The notes under the pieces: model-generated
What the model was told of the DNA's origin: nothing
Databases searched by the model: none
Seen by the model: the letters and a program-made list of their open reading frames with translations, nothing else
NCBI GenBank assembly: GCA_014236755.1
Contig: JACCKY010000001.1
Coordinates: 1 to 64,000, forward strand
DNA: 64,000 nucleotides
Direction of reading: 5' to 3'
Origin: Candidatus Petromonas tenebris
GTDB taxonomy: Bacteria > Bacillota > Clostridia > Peptostreptococcales > Caminicellaceae
Shown here: one piece after another, positions 17,016 to 25,592 of the stretch
Position numbering within the stretch: position 1 is the first letter of the stretch
How the letters are laid out: the number at the start of each line of letters is the position of its first letter
Translations under genes and position numbers: made by a program

Positions 17016-18008
17016 ATGGAAAGAGTTGGATTAACTACTACAATACCCGTTGAGATACTATTTGCTGCTGGAGCCACTCCTGTAGATTTAAATAATATAT
17101 TTGTAACTTCAAATAAGGGGAAAAAATATATAGAAAGTGCTGAACTGGAAGGCTTTCCGAGGAATCTCTGCTCATGGATCAAGGGCTTATTTTCTGTTGC
17201 AATTGATAATAACATAAAACAAATAATTGGAGTTACTGAGGGAGATTGTTCAAATACAAAGGCCCTTTTGGAAGTCTGGGAAATGAAGGGGTTGAAAATA
17301 CATCCCTTTGCCTTTCCACAGGATAGAGATATAAAAAACATTAAAAGAGAAATAGACAATTTGGCTAAAAACTTTAAGGTGTCTATTGCAGAAGTAGAGA
17401 AAGTGAAAAAAGACCTTCATGCTATACGCAAAAGAGTTCAGTATTTAGATGAATTAACATGGAAGCACAATAAAGCTACAGGTTTTGAGAATCACTTGTA
17501 TCAGGTGAGCTGTAGCGACTTCAATGGCAATTATAATAGTTTTTTAGCGGAACTGGAAGAAAAAATTAATGAGATAGAAAAAAGACCTACCAAAAAAGGT
17601 GAGATAAGAATTGGATATATAGGAGTTCCCCCTATCTTTTCGGATATATACCATGTGATAGAGGAATATGGGGGAAGAGTAGTCTATAATGAAGTGCAAA
17701 GAGCCTTCACGCTGACGGGATTTCATAGGGATACGTCTATATACGAGATGTACCTTGATTTTACCTATCCCTATGGAATTGATTTTAGATTAAAGGATAT
17801 AGAAAAGCAAATAGAGATTAGAAAGATTGACGGAATTATTCACTATACACAGGCCTTTTGTTATAGGGGAATAGAGGACATTATTGTTAAAAACAGTTTG
17901 AATCTTCCAGTTTTGACTATAGAAGGAGACTTGCCAGGAAATGTAGATGCGAGGACAAGACTTAGAATAGAATCTTTTATAGATATGCTTAAGGATTTTA
18001 AGATTTAG
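17016..18008 (+). CDS. 2-hydroxyacyl-CoA dehydratase/BCR-type Fe-S reductase (HgdB-like) in the queuosine operon
   Basis: The 330-residue protein has the single-subunit HgdB/benzoyl-CoA-reductase fold pattern: TTTIPVEILFAAGATPVDL at the N-terminus, cluster-ligand cysteines in NLCSWIKG, EGDCSNTKA and QAFCYRGIED, and the C-terminal signature EGDLPGNVDARTRLRIESF. Family members take low-potential electrons from an ATP-driven activase and do reductive dehydration or ring reduction; one branch carries a double-cubane cluster and acts on small molecules. Here the gene is directly behind a preQ1 riboswitch, with its activase and then queD, queE and queC. No CoA-enzyme second subunit is present. Its substrate is unknown; a queuosine-pathway role is inferred from context. 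The start is ATG 17016; the frame is open further upstream only through the leader. Confidence 0.85.
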   Translation: MERVGLTTTIPVEILFAAGATPVDLNNIFVTSNKGKKYIESAELEGFPRNLCSWIKGLFSVAIDNNIKQIIGVTEGDCSNTKALLEVWEMKGLKIHPFAFPQDRDIKNIKREIDNLAKNFKVSIAEVEKVKKDLHAIRKRVQYLDELTWKHNKATGFENHLYQVSCSDFNGNYNSFLAELEEKINEIEKRPTKKGEIRIGYIGVPPIFSDIYHVIEEYGGRVVYNEVQRAFTLTGFHRDTSIYEMYLDFTYPYGIDFRLKDIEKQIEIRKIDGIIHYTQAFCYRGIEDIIVKNSLNLPVLTIEGDLPGNVDARTRLRIESFIDMLKDFKI

Positions 18009-18018
18009 GAGGAGAAAA

Positions 18019-18804
18019 ATGACTTTTGTAGGTATAGATCTGGGAAGCAGGGCGGTAAAAATTGTAGTAATAGATGAAAATAAAAAGCTACAAGAGAAAG
18101 TTATAGGAACAATGAGTTTCTATAGAGATTTTACAACTAATATAGACGGTAAGATACACATAGATTTTGATAAGATAGGCATAAAAAGAGATGATATAGA
18201 GTTGGTCAGTACCGGATACGGAAGAAATAACCTAAAGATATACGGAGCAAAAATAATCAATGAGATAAAGGCTCATGTATATGGAGCCTTATACCAGACT
18301 AAACTTAAAGATTTTACCTTGCTGGATATCGGGGGACAGGATACAAAGATAGTAAAGGTTGAGAAAGGTATTATTACTGACTTAATGCTAAACGATAAAT
18401 GTGCTGCTTCAAGTGGAAGATACCTGGAGAATATGGCTGAGATTTTAGAGATATCCCTTGAAGAATTAATAAACTGCCATGAATCACCTGTAGATTTAAA
18501 TACCACCTGTGCAGTATTCGGCGAATCAGAATTAATAGGGAAGATTGCTGAGGGACATGGTATAAAAGAACTGGCAGCAGGTGTAAACTATTCGCTTTAT
18601 AAAAGAATTAAGCCCTTGTTAAGAGATTTTAGAAATAAGAGATTAGTTTTAACAGGAGGAGTGGCACAAAATAAAGCTATACAAAAATATTTATCAAGGG
18701 ACTTTGAAAAGATTATTATCCCTGAAAGGCCCCAGCTAAATGGAGCAATAGGCTCAGCGTACTTTGCAATGAAAAAGAAGGGAGGAAATAAAGATGCACA
18801 ATAA
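18019..18804 (+). CDS. ATP-dependent activase of the 2-hydroxyacyl-CoA dehydratase type (HgdC/BcrAD-like)
   Basis: The 261-residue protein is an ASKHA-fold ATPase: GIDLGSRAVKIVVID (phosphate 1), LLDIGGQDTKIVKV (phosphate 2) and LTGGVAQNKAI (adenosine). The two cysteines that hold the 4Fe-4S cluster between subunits are in NDKCAASSGRYLE and TCAVFGESELIGK. It would drive an electron into the dehydratase-like protein encoded 10 bp upstream with ATP hydrolysis. It overlaps queD by 11 bp, so it is translationally coupled to the queuosine genes. Confidence 0.93.
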   Translation: MTFVGIDLGSRAVKIVVIDENKKLQEKVIGTMSFYRDFTTNIDGKIHIDFDKIGIKRDDIELVSTGYGRNNLKIYGAKIINEIKAHVYGALYQTKLKDFTLLDIGGQDTKIVKVEKGIITDLMLNDKCAASSGRYLENMAEILEISLEELINCHESPVDLNTTCAVFGESELIGKIAEGHGIKELAAGVNYSLYKRIKPLLRDFRNKRLVLTGGVAQNKAIQKYLSRDFEKIIIPERPQLNGAIGSAYFAMKKKGGNKDAQ

Positions 18805-19186
18805 ACTAATAAATATAACTAAGATATTTACCTTTGATAGTGCCCACAAGCTTGAAAACTATGAAGGTGACTGCAAATATCTTCACGGACATACCTACAA
18901 GCTAGAGGTTACTGTAAGTGGCAGAACAGATTATAGAGGTATGGTCATAGATTTTAATGATTTAAAAAAAATAATCAAAGAGAAAATAATTAATAAACTG
19001 GACCATAAATATCTAAATGACATATTTGATTTCAACACGACCTGCGAAAATTTGATTGTATGGATTTTCAAGGAGTTAGATGAAGACTTAAAAACAGAAA
19101 ATTACTATCTGAAAAAAATCAGACTTTGGGAGACCCCAACAAGCTATGCTGAACTAGGAAGGGACGAATTTTATCATGAAGGTTAA
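18794..19186 (+). CDS. queD: 6-carboxy-5,6,7,8-tetrahydropterin synthase
   Basis: The 130-residue QueD converts 7,8-dihydroneopterin triphosphate to 6-carboxytetrahydropterin, the first committed step of preQ1 synthesis. Zinc-binding histidines are in FDSAHKL and HGHTYKLEV, and the catalytic cysteine is in GDCKYLHGH. DHKYLND and ETPTSYAE complete the family pattern. GGAGGAAATAAAG precedes the start. The gene overlaps both neighbours, activase and queE, by 11 bp. Confidence 0.96.
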   Translation: MHNKLINITKIFTFDSAHKLENYEGDCKYLHGHTYKLEVTVSGRTDYRGMVIDFNDLKKIIKEKIINKLDHKYLNDIFDFNTTCENLIVWIFKELDEDLKTENYYLKKIRLWETPTSYAELGRDEFYHEG

Positions 19187-19805
19187 TGAGATTTTTCTTA
19201 GCATACAGGGGGAAGGCATAAGCACAGGTTATCCAACAATTTTTGTTAGATTTACGGGCTGCAATTTAAGATGCAACTATTGTGATACTACGTACTCATA
19301 TGAGGGTGGGCAGGAAATGACTCCTGAAGATATTTATAAAAAAATTGAAAATTTTGGATATAAAAGAGTCTGCATAACTGGTGGAGAACCTCTACTGCAG
19401 CATGATATAATGACTTTACTGGATATGCTTAAAAAATATGAAGTAAATATAGAAACTAATGGTTCAGTGGATATAAGTGGGTTTAATCTCAGTGACAGCC
19501 ATAGATTTACAATGGATATAAAAGTGCCTTCATCTTTGGAAAGTGAAAAGATGAAGCTAAGCAACTTTAATTTTCTCAGGGACATCGATGAAATAAAGTT
19601 TGTAATTGGCTCAAAAGAGGATTATGAATGGTCAAAGAAAGTTATAGATAAATACTATCAAAAAGGCATCATTACATTTTCACCAGTTTTCAGTCAGATT
19701 GAACATCAAACTATAATAGAGTGGATCTTGGAAGATAAGTTAGATGTAAGATTTCAGCTGCAAATTCATAAAGTGATATGGAATCCTAATAAAAGAGGTG
19801 TGTGA
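19176..19805 (+). CDS. queE: 7-carboxy-7-deazaguanine synthase
   Basis: The 209-residue radical SAM enzyme makes 7-carboxy-7-deazaguanine from the QueD product. The cluster motif is CNLRCNYC (C-x3-C-x2-C), preceded by SIQGEG and followed by CITGGEPLLQ, the SAM-binding GGE. Length fits the short clostridial QueE forms. It overlaps queD and is followed 35 bp on by queC. Confidence 0.96.
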   Translation: MKVNEIFLSIQGEGISTGYPTIFVRFTGCNLRCNYCDTTYSYEGGQEMTPEDIYKKIENFGYKRVCITGGEPLLQHDIMTLLDMLKKYEVNIETNGSVDISGFNLSDSHRFTMDIKVPSSLESEKMKLSNFNFLRDIDEIKFVIGSKEDYEWSKKVIDKYYQKGIITFSPVFSQIEHQTIIEWILEDKLDVRFQLQIHKVIWNPNKRGV

Positions 19806-19840
19806 GATTTTAATTTAACTTTACTATTTGGAGGGATATT

Positions 19841-20512
19841 ATGAAGAGAGCTGTAGTTTTACTTTCTGGAGGATTAGATAGTACAACCTGTATGGCAGTT
19901 GCAAAAAGCGAGGGATACGACTTATACCCAATTTCTTTTGACTATGGACAAAGACATAACCGTGAGCTTGAATGTGCTAAAAAAGTTGCAAAACATTTTG
20001 GTGTAAAGGAGCACAAAATAATAAAAATGGATAATGTTGGGGGAAGTGCCCTTACCGATCAGAGTATTGATGTGCCTGACTACAAGGGAGATGCAGATAT
20101 TCCCGTAACCTACGTTCCGGCACGAAACATACTTTTTCTAAGCTATGCACTAGGCTATGCCGAGGTTTTAGAGGCTGAAGCAATATTTATTGGTGTAAGT
20201 GCCATAGATTATAGCGGATACCCTGACTGCAGACCTGAGTTTATTAAAGCCTTTCAAAAAGTCATAGATGTAGGAACTGCAGCAGGGGTAAAAGGTAAAT
20301 CTATAGAAGTAAAGACACCGTTAATAAATTTATCTAAGGCAGAAACAATAAAACTGGGGACTAAGCTTGGAGCACCTTATGAACTAACTACCAGCTGCTA
20401 TAGAGGGGAAGAAAAAGCTTGTGGAGTTTGTGATAGCTGTGTACTGAGACTAAAGGGATTTGAAGAGGCTGGAGTGAAGGATAAAATAGAGTATAAAATA
20501 CATGTTTTATAA
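19841..20512 (+). CDS. queC: 7-cyano-7-deazaguanine (preQ0) synthase
   Basis: The 223-residue QueC turns 7-carboxy-7-deazaguanine into preQ0 using ATP and ammonia. The PP-loop is [25 protein letters not shown] is the family block, and the zinc site is the cysteine set in [16 protein letters not shown]. The start has GGAGGGATATT upstream. No queF, tgt, queA or folE is in this window, so the later steps are encoded elsewhere. Confidence 0.97.
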   Translation: MKRAVVLLSGGLDSTTCMAVAKSEGYDLYPISFDYGQRHNRELECAKKVAKHFGVKEHKIIKMDNVGGSALTDQSIDVPDYKGDADIPVTYVPARNILFLSYALGYAEVLEAEAIFIGVSAIDYSGYPDCRPEFIKAFQKVIDVGTAAGVKGKSIEVKTPLINLSKAETIKLGTKLGAPYELTTSCYRGEEKACGVCDSCVLRLKGFEEAGVKDKIEYKIHVL

Positions 20513-20652
20513 AACTTCATCGCTATCTTCCTTAAAACAAAGAGAAAAAAGATTTAACTACGATGAGATAGTTAAAGAGTATTAAAATTGCATTCATATG
20601 GATAAATTGGTGCAAATCTACTAATTTAACCAAAAATATTGCATTGAATTTG

Positions 20653-20690
20653 ACCCCCTAGGTCTGTTATGGTAAAGTAAAGGGGGTTTT
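20653..20690 (+). terminator. Hairpin that is both terminator-like and sequesters a ribosome binding site
   Basis: ACCCCCT (20653-20659) pairs with AGGGGGT (20681-20687), and a run of T follows at once. This looks like an intrinsic terminator for the que operon. The right arm is also the only ribosome binding site for the ATG at 20694. Confidence 0.55.
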
Positions 20691-20693
20691 TTT

Positions 20694-21062
20694 ATGCAAA
20701 AAATTATAGAGTCAATAACCAAAAACATAGTTATTTCCATATCTTTGGGATTATTGCTATTTATAGCTGGAGTTCTGTCAAGAGGACAATTCATCCAAAG
20801 CAATATGATTATTAGTCTTATGGTTCCACTAATTTTTATTTCATTAGGCTTTGGATTTGTATTTGCTCCACTTTTCAAAAAAAATGGTAAGACTTCAGTT
20901 GGCTTATTTATTAAATCGGTTCTTGCACCTTGGGCAATAGTAATAGCGATCACAATATTAAATAAAACTGGCGTAGATTCTCCTATAATAAAGGCAGGAA
21001 CATTATTTTTAATAAACATAGTGTTCTTTAAAAAAGAGATTGATAAAGCAGTTAACTTATAA
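20694..21062 (+). CDS. Small integral membrane protein, function unknown
   Basis: The 122-residue protein is mostly hydrophobic, with about four membrane segments (roughly residues 12-30, 38-62, 70-90 and 97-112) and a basic KKNGK loop. I do not recognise the family. Its start lies seven bases behind the hairpin described at 20653, so its translation may depend on that hairpin being open. Confidence 0.65.
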   Translation: MQKIIESITKNIVISISLGLLLFIAGVLSRGQFIQSNMIISLMVPLIFISLGFGFVFAPLFKKNGKTSVGLFIKSVLAPWAIVIAITILNKTGVDSPIIKAGTLFLINIVFFKKEIDKAVNL

Positions 21063-21246
21063 AAGGTAGCAGAGGGAAGTTTGCCTTTGCTATTTTTATT
21101 TTCGTTTGAATTAGAAAATGAAAAACTAAAGTTATAGGCAAGATGTATATAAAATAAGATGAAGTTTTTTCTTTGTTATATCAAAGGGAATTGGTATAAT
21201 AATGAAAAATACAATAATAATTTTATGGAATAAGGAGGTCTTTTGC

Positions 21247-21705
21247 ATGAAGGAAGTGGTTGTAGAAAGCTTTACAATGGATCATACAAAGGTGGAGGCT
21301 CCCTTTGTAAGAAAATGTGGAAAGATTGAAATGCCCAAGGGAGATGTCATTACAAAATTTGATTTGAGATTTACACAACCTAACAAGGAAGTGATGTCAA
21401 CTGGAGCTGTGCATGCTTTAGAACACCTTTTAGCAGGATTTATAAGAGAAGAATTAGAGGATGTAGTGGATATATCTCCTATGGGATGTAGAACAGGATT
21501 TTATCTAATATTAGTAGGAAATCGTAAGGAAAATGAAATTGCCATAGCATTGATAAATGCACTGGAAAAGGTCTTATTGGCAGAAGAAATTCCAGCTGCA
21601 AATCCTATACAATGTGGGAACTATAGAGATATGTCGTTATTCGGAGCAAAGGAGTTTGCTAGGGAAGTATTAGAAAAATTAAAAAGTAAGTATAATAATA
21701 AATAA
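21247..21705 (+). CDS. luxS: S-ribosylhomocysteine lyase LuxS
   Basis: The 152-residue protein begins at ATG 21247 behind AAGGAGG; the frame is open from 21202 but that part lacks family similarity. The metal site is HALEHLLAGF (His-x3-His with the catalytic Glu) plus the cysteine of IQCGNYRDM. PMGCRTGFYLIL holds the catalytic cysteine. LuxS splits S-ribosylhomocysteine to homocysteine and the autoinducer-2 precursor. It is monocistronic here; no pfs or metabolic partner is adjacent. Confidence 0.96.
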   Translation: MKEVVVESFTMDHTKVEAPFVRKCGKIEMPKGDVITKFDLRFTQPNKEVMSTGAVHALEHLLAGFIREELEDVVDISPMGCRTGFYLILVGNRKENEIAIALINALEKVLLAEEIPAANPIQCGNYRDMSLFGAKEFAREVLEKLKSKYNNK

Positions 21706-21933
21706 AAACTGTAAATACGCAAATTGAATAGTAAGCATAAAATCCTTTTACCTAAAAAGATAATAGGGGCATTAGTCGATAAATTTGCCCCAAGACAAGT
21801 TTTAATGAGCTATCGCTCTATGTTCAATTTTTTCAATATCTAAAAATTAATTATGCAATTTCCTCGTATATATATTTAGCCTTTAGTATGATAAAATATA
21901 TATAAGAATTACTATTCAGGAGGTGTGGTAGTA

Positions 21934-22185
21934 ATGAAATGGAATGAAGTGAGAAACTTATACCCAGACCAATGAGTTAAAGTGCGTACTCTTAAGTTCC
22001 ACAAAGAAGGTAACTACTTATATATTGATGAAATGGAAATTATCAAACCTATCTCGAATGATAAGGAAGCCACTAGAGAATTAACTAACAGCAAAGGAAA
22101 TAGTCTTGTCTATCATACAAGCCATGATACTATTAGGACGAAGTTAATTAAAGATTTAGGTTTGTTTAGGAGGTTTAAAAATTGA
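21934..22185 (+). pseudogene. Broken small gene of a conserved two-gene module (first member)
   Basis: With AGGAGGTG upstream, the frame reads MKWNEVRNLYPDQ, then TGA at 21973-21975, then VKVRTLKFHKEGNYLYIDEM and on to FRRFKN. The interrupted position is normally Trp in what I recall of this family, so TGG to TGA would explain it. The IKPISNDKEATRELTN and LVYHTSHDTI blocks resemble a small protein often encoded just ahead of a retropepsin-like protein in Firmicutes. A shortened product from GTG 21982 is possible but has no ribosome binding site. The module's function is not known to me. Confidence 0.6.
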
Positions 22186-22325
22186 AACTCCAATATAGAG
22201 ACAACCTAAGTTTCTACCTTGGCGCAGTTGAGAAAAATATCAATGGTTTATTAGGACTAGATGGCTTAATGAAATCAAATGCAATTATTAATCTGGATAG
22301 TATGGATATAATCTTTAGAAAATAA
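22182..22325 (+). pseudogene. Collapsed retropepsin-like partner gene (second member)
   Basis: Starting at a TTG that overlaps the previous stop, behind AGGAGG, the 47-residue frame reads KLQYRDNLSFYLGAVEKN and then LLGLDGLMKSNAIINLDSMD. The first part looks like the start and the second like the end of a protein of about 120 residues; the aspartyl-protease-like centre (DTGS) is absent. This suggests an internal deletion. The match is from memory of the family, so the identity is tentative. Confidence 0.45.
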
Positions 22326-22341
22326 TGTATCAAAAAGCAAG

Positions 22342-22367
22342 AGAGACCATTTTAGTGGTCTCATTTT
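22342..22367 (+). terminator. Intrinsic terminator
   Basis: The stem AGAGACCA / TGGTCTCA is followed by a short T-rich tract (TTTTAT). Confidence 0.6.
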
Positions 22368-22379
22368 ATATTCTATAGG

Positions 22380-22900
22380 TTGTTGAATAACTAAAATTAC
22401 CAATTAAAAAAGTCGTCACTTTCTAGTATCATGTTAAGTACCACCAAAACAATTACCTAGAAAGGACGACTAAGATGATTATAACACTTGACATGATAAA
22501 AGATAAACCTTTTTATTAGGTCTGTAAAAAATTACAAAAATTTTTTGAAAAATTTGTATTTAAGACTAATTTTAAAAAGGTCGGTAGACCTAAGAAATAT
22601 TCAGACTTACAAATAATGCAATGCTTAATTTATAAAGCTATGAAAAAAATCTATTGCCTAAGAGAATTAGAGTGGGAATTATCTAATGAGGCTTTGTTTG
22701 CTAAGATTATTGGATTAACAGATATTCCAGACCATTCTACTTTCTGTATTAGAATTAAACAGATTGAAAAAAGTCTATTTTATCAAATATATAGATTATT
22801 TGTATTACTGTTAGATCCTGACCTTAGAGTCTGTTCAATTGATTCAACTCCATTAAGGAGCTCAAGGTTTGATTCTGAAGCTAAAAAAGGTAGTCCCTTG
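22380..22900 (+). mobile_element. Insertion sequence fragment
   Basis: This interval carries the front of an IS4/IS5-superfamily element. An imperfect inverted repeat (AGTCGTC...CTTTCTAG at 22411-22424 and CTAGAAAG...GACGACT at 22457-22471) lies just ahead of the transposase start. The 3' half of the transposase and the right end are missing: similarity stops near 22890-22900, only 20-30 bp before the stop codon of the opposing lipoprotein gene. Exact ends and target duplication cannot be set. Confidence 0.6.
22474..22895 (+). pseudogene. Transposase, N-terminal half with an early stop
   Basis: From ATG 22474 (behind AAAGGACGAC) the frame has a TAG at codon 15 (22516-22518), then continues KFFEKFVFKTNFKKVGRPKK, YSDLQIMQCLIYKAMKKI and REL-EWELSNE. 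CSIDSTPLRSSRFDSEAKKG contains the first catalytic Asp and the typical block of IS4/IS5-type DDE transposases. The rest of the catalytic domain is lost. It cannot be functional. Confidence 0.75.
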
Positions 22901-22919
22901 ACTCGTATATACATTCAAT

Positions 22920-23918
22920 CTATTTTTCCATAGCTTTTTTGGCAAAATTAGTAGTAACTATCTTATCATAAGGAGCTCTCTTATCAAGTCCAATTGCTGC
23001 ATCTATAATATCCATCATATGATTTAACCCTTCTTCGGTGAGAGTTAAGTCAGGTTTCCAAGTATCTTGTTCTCTGTATCTTTCGACGATTTTAGTGAGA
23101 ACTTCTAAATCTGCGTCTGGGAAGTGGGGTTGTAGTGATTTGGCAACTTCTTCAGCACTGTGGCTCTCAACCCATTTCATGCCCTTGTAGACTGCATTTG
23201 TGAAAGATTGAATTATTTCAGGATTCTTTTCTATATAGCTTTTCTTAGCAGAATAGCAGGTATAAGGGATATATCCACCTTCCTTCCCTATAGATGCAAC
23301 TATATAACCTGCACCTTCCATCTCCATTGTGGTCGCTGTGGGTTCGAACAATGTGACATAGTCCCCTTCCCCACCTCTAAAAGCACCAGCCATTACGGCA
23401 AATTGTATATCTGTTCTTACGTTTACATCTTTACCTGGTTCTAATCCGTGTTTTCTAAGCACATACTCTAAAGTCATTTCAGGCATTCCACCTTTTCTAC
23501 CACCTATGATAGTTTTTCCTTTAAGTATGCTGAAATCGAAGTTATCAATTTTTTTTCTGCCCATAAGGAATGAGCCATCTCTTTGAGTAAGTTGTGCAAA
23601 GTTTACAGCGTAGTCTTCCTTACCTTCATTGAAAACGTATACGGAGGCTTCAGGGCCCATAAAACCTATGTCTACCTGATCAGATAGCAAAGCAGTCATA
23701 GTTTTATCTGCTCCCTTAGTATTAATGAACTCTACTTCAAGTCCTTCTTCTTCAAAGAAACCTTCAGTTAATGCTACATATTGAGGAGCATAAAAAACTG
23801 AATGTGTTACCTCTGCAACCCTTACTTTTGTTAAAGCTTTTTCTCCACAGCCTGTTAAAGCCACGGAGATGATTAAGATAAGTGACATCAACAAGGTAAT
23901 AGTTCTAAATTTTCTCAC
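22920..23918 (-). CDS. ABC transporter substrate-binding lipoprotein (NMT1/ThiY/SsuA-like)
   Basis: The best start is GTG at 23918, six bases behind GGAGGG, giving 332 residues; the open frame up to 24020 has no signal sequence. The signal peptide ends in the lipobox ALTGC. The mature part has the type II binding-protein pattern of the NMT1/SsuA/ThiY group (VFYAPQYVALTEGFFEEEGL, VDIGFMGPEASVYV, KGKTIIGGRKGGMPEM). Ligands in that group include sulfonates, nitrate, thiamine precursors and riboflavin; none can be chosen here. No permease or ATPase gene is in the window: the downstream side is occupied by the IS fragment. Confidence 0.85.
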   Translation of the reverse strand: MRKFRTITLLMSLILIISVALTGCGEKALTKVRVAEVTHSVFYAPQYVALTEGFFEEEGLEVEFINTKGADKTMTALLSDQVDIGFMGPEASVYVFNEGKEDYAVNFAQLTQRDGSFLMGRKKIDNFDFSILKGKTIIGGRKGGMPEMTLEYVLRKHGLEPGKDVNVRTDIQFAVMAGAFRGGEGDYVTLFEPTATTMEMEGAGYIVASIGKEGGYIPYTCYSAKKSYIEKNPEIIQSFTNAVYKGMKWVESHSAEEVAKSLQPHFPDADLEVLTKIVERYREQDTWKPDLTLTEEGLNHMMDIIDAAIGLDKRAPYDKIVTTNFAKKAMEK

Positions 23919-24605
23919 ATAAATCCCTCCATAAAATTTTTTATAACATAAGTGTATAATTTCATTATATTCACCATAAAAAGAATGGTTACAATTTGAA
24001 ATATGCCTTGTTGAGTTCAAAGTTAATACTTATGCATAAAAATTGAAATAATGCTTGTGAAATTTTAGTCTTATGAATATTATTTTCACTATAATAGTTT
24101 TGAAAAGTTACTTATAGCTTAAAATTTAATGTGGAATAGAAGGAAATGTAAAAAATATAAAGAATTAATAAAATAATAAACTTCATGTATATACTTTGAA
24201 AATTGAATTTTGATGGAAAAAGTCTGATTTAGAGGGAAATCTGTTAGATAATAAATATTATGGCTGTCATACATGGTGAAGAAAGAAATTAGAATCAAAA
24301 ATTAAGTAGGTGTCATTATACTTAAACCATAAAAAATAAAGTGAAATTTAATCATGATAATACTAGAGTTAAAATAGACTTTGAACAAGTATCGGACTTT
24401 ATTAAATTTGATGTATATGTTAAATAGAGAATTGCTTTTACTCACTATTTATTTTTGCTTTATAAGGGATATATGTATATCGGCTTTAACTTTTCAAAAT
24501 ACTATAGTAAAATAATATGAGGTATTTAGCCTTTAACAATTGACTATATCGAAATATCTGTTAAAATTATTAATTGGATTTTTAAAATAAAAATAAGGTG
24601 GTGAG
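23919..24605. other. Long A+T-rich intergenic region with possible gene remnants
   Basis: No intact gene is visible over almost 700 bp. Short fragments have coding-like composition, for example a ten-codon frame from ATG near 24260 and a frame near 24360-24425 reading NHDNTRVKIDFEQVSDF before a stop. Neither is recognisable. Together with the IS fragment and broken pair to the left this suggests a decayed stretch. The promoters for the lipoprotein gene (minus) and speE (plus) must lie at its two ends. Confidence 0.4.
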
Positions 24606-25517
24606 ATGGACCTGACAGAGAATAAGTCAGGCAAAAGAGCTATGGCAAAAAATAATCTTCCAAAGTTTTTTAAAGAAATTGATAAAGAAACTTGGCTTGT
24701 TGAAGATGAAAGGGATAATATGAAGCTACACTACAGAGTTAAAGAAGTTATATCCTCTGAAAAATCTCCTTTCCAGCATGTTAATATTATAGATTCCTAT
24801 GATTTCGGACGCTGCCTTGTATTAGACGGTGTCATGCAGACAACAGAGCTTGACGGATATATATATAATGAAATGATTTCCCATGTACCTGCAGTTACCC
24901 ATGAGAATCCTAAAAAAGCCTTGATTATAGGCGGAGGGGACTGTGGAGTAGCAAGTGAGCTGTCAAAGTATAAAGAGTTGAAAGAAATAGATATGGTAGA
25001 AATAGATGAAATAGTAGTTAAAGAGTGTATAAAGAATATCCCAGCTATAGCAGCAAATGCTGCTAATGACGAGAGAGTAAACTTTCTATTTGAAGATGGA
25101 GTTAAGTTTGTGAAGGGCAAAAAGGATACTTACGATATAGCAATAGTTGATTCATCAGATCCTGTGGGTCCAGCAGAAGTTTTATTTTCTGAAGAATTCT
25201 ATGTGGATTTAAAAAATTCTCTTAAGAAAGATGGTGTAATGGTTTGCCAAAGTCAGTCTCCTATATTCCACAAGGATGTTCTAAAGAGAACACGTAGTAT
25301 ACTAAAGAAATATTTTCCTATAGTTAGAACATATAAAGCAGTTGTACCAAGTTATCCAGGAGGAATGTGGAGCTTTACTCTTGCATCCTTTAAATATGAC
25401 CCTTTAAAAGCAAATCTTAGTAGACTTGTCAGCAATACAAAGTATATAAATAAAGAAATTTTCAAGTCAAGTTTTAGCCTTCCAAACTTTATGATTGAAG
25501 ACTTTGAGGAAAAATAA
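24606..25517 (+). CDS. speE: Polyamine aminopropyltransferase (spermidine synthase)
   Basis: The 303-residue protein has the spermidine synthase pattern: GRCLVLDGVMQTTELDGYIYNE, HENPKKALIIGGGDCGVASEL (usual GGGDGG is GGGDCG), MVEIDEIVV and IVDSSDPVGPAEVLFSEEFY with the catalytic Asp. It transfers aminopropyl from decarboxylated SAM to putrescine. An N-terminal extension of about 18 residues precedes the family start; the ATG at 24642 is an alternative but has no ribosome binding site. No speA, speB or speD is adjacent. Confidence 0.93.
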   Translation: MDLTENKSGKRAMAKNNLPKFFKEIDKETWLVEDERDNMKLHYRVKEVISSEKSPFQHVNIIDSYDFGRCLVLDGVMQTTELDGYIYNEMISHVPAVTHENPKKALIIGGGDCGVASELSKYKELKEIDMVEIDEIVVKECIKNIPAIAANAANDERVNFLFEDGVKFVKGKKDTYDIAIVDSSDPVGPAEVLFSEEFYVDLKNSLKKDGVMVCQSQSPIFHKDVLKRTRSILKKYFPIVRTYKAVVPSYPGGMWSFTLASFKYDPLKANLSRLVSNTKYINKEIFKSSFSLPNFMIEDFEEK

Positions 25518-25592
25518 AAGTGGGGGTGCAGGGGGATTCCCCCTGCCGTTTTCAGGAGGATGCTCAGGCTGCTTGCGGTCGCTAATAGTAAC
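25518..25592. repeat. Short G+C-rich structured spacer
   Basis: Between two convergent genes lies about 75 bp far richer in G+C than its surroundings. It includes the perfect hairpin GCAGGGGG-ATT-CCCCCTGC (25527-25545), a run of five G before it, and CTAGGG/CCCTAG overlapping the stop codon of the adenosyltransferase gene. It may be a terminator for both genes or a copy of a dispersed repeat; only one copy is seen here. Confidence 0.45.

Noticed and set aside
24260-24425. Short coding-like stretches upstream of speE
   Set aside because: Interrupted by stops in all frames and without recognisable similarity; recorded only as possible remnants.
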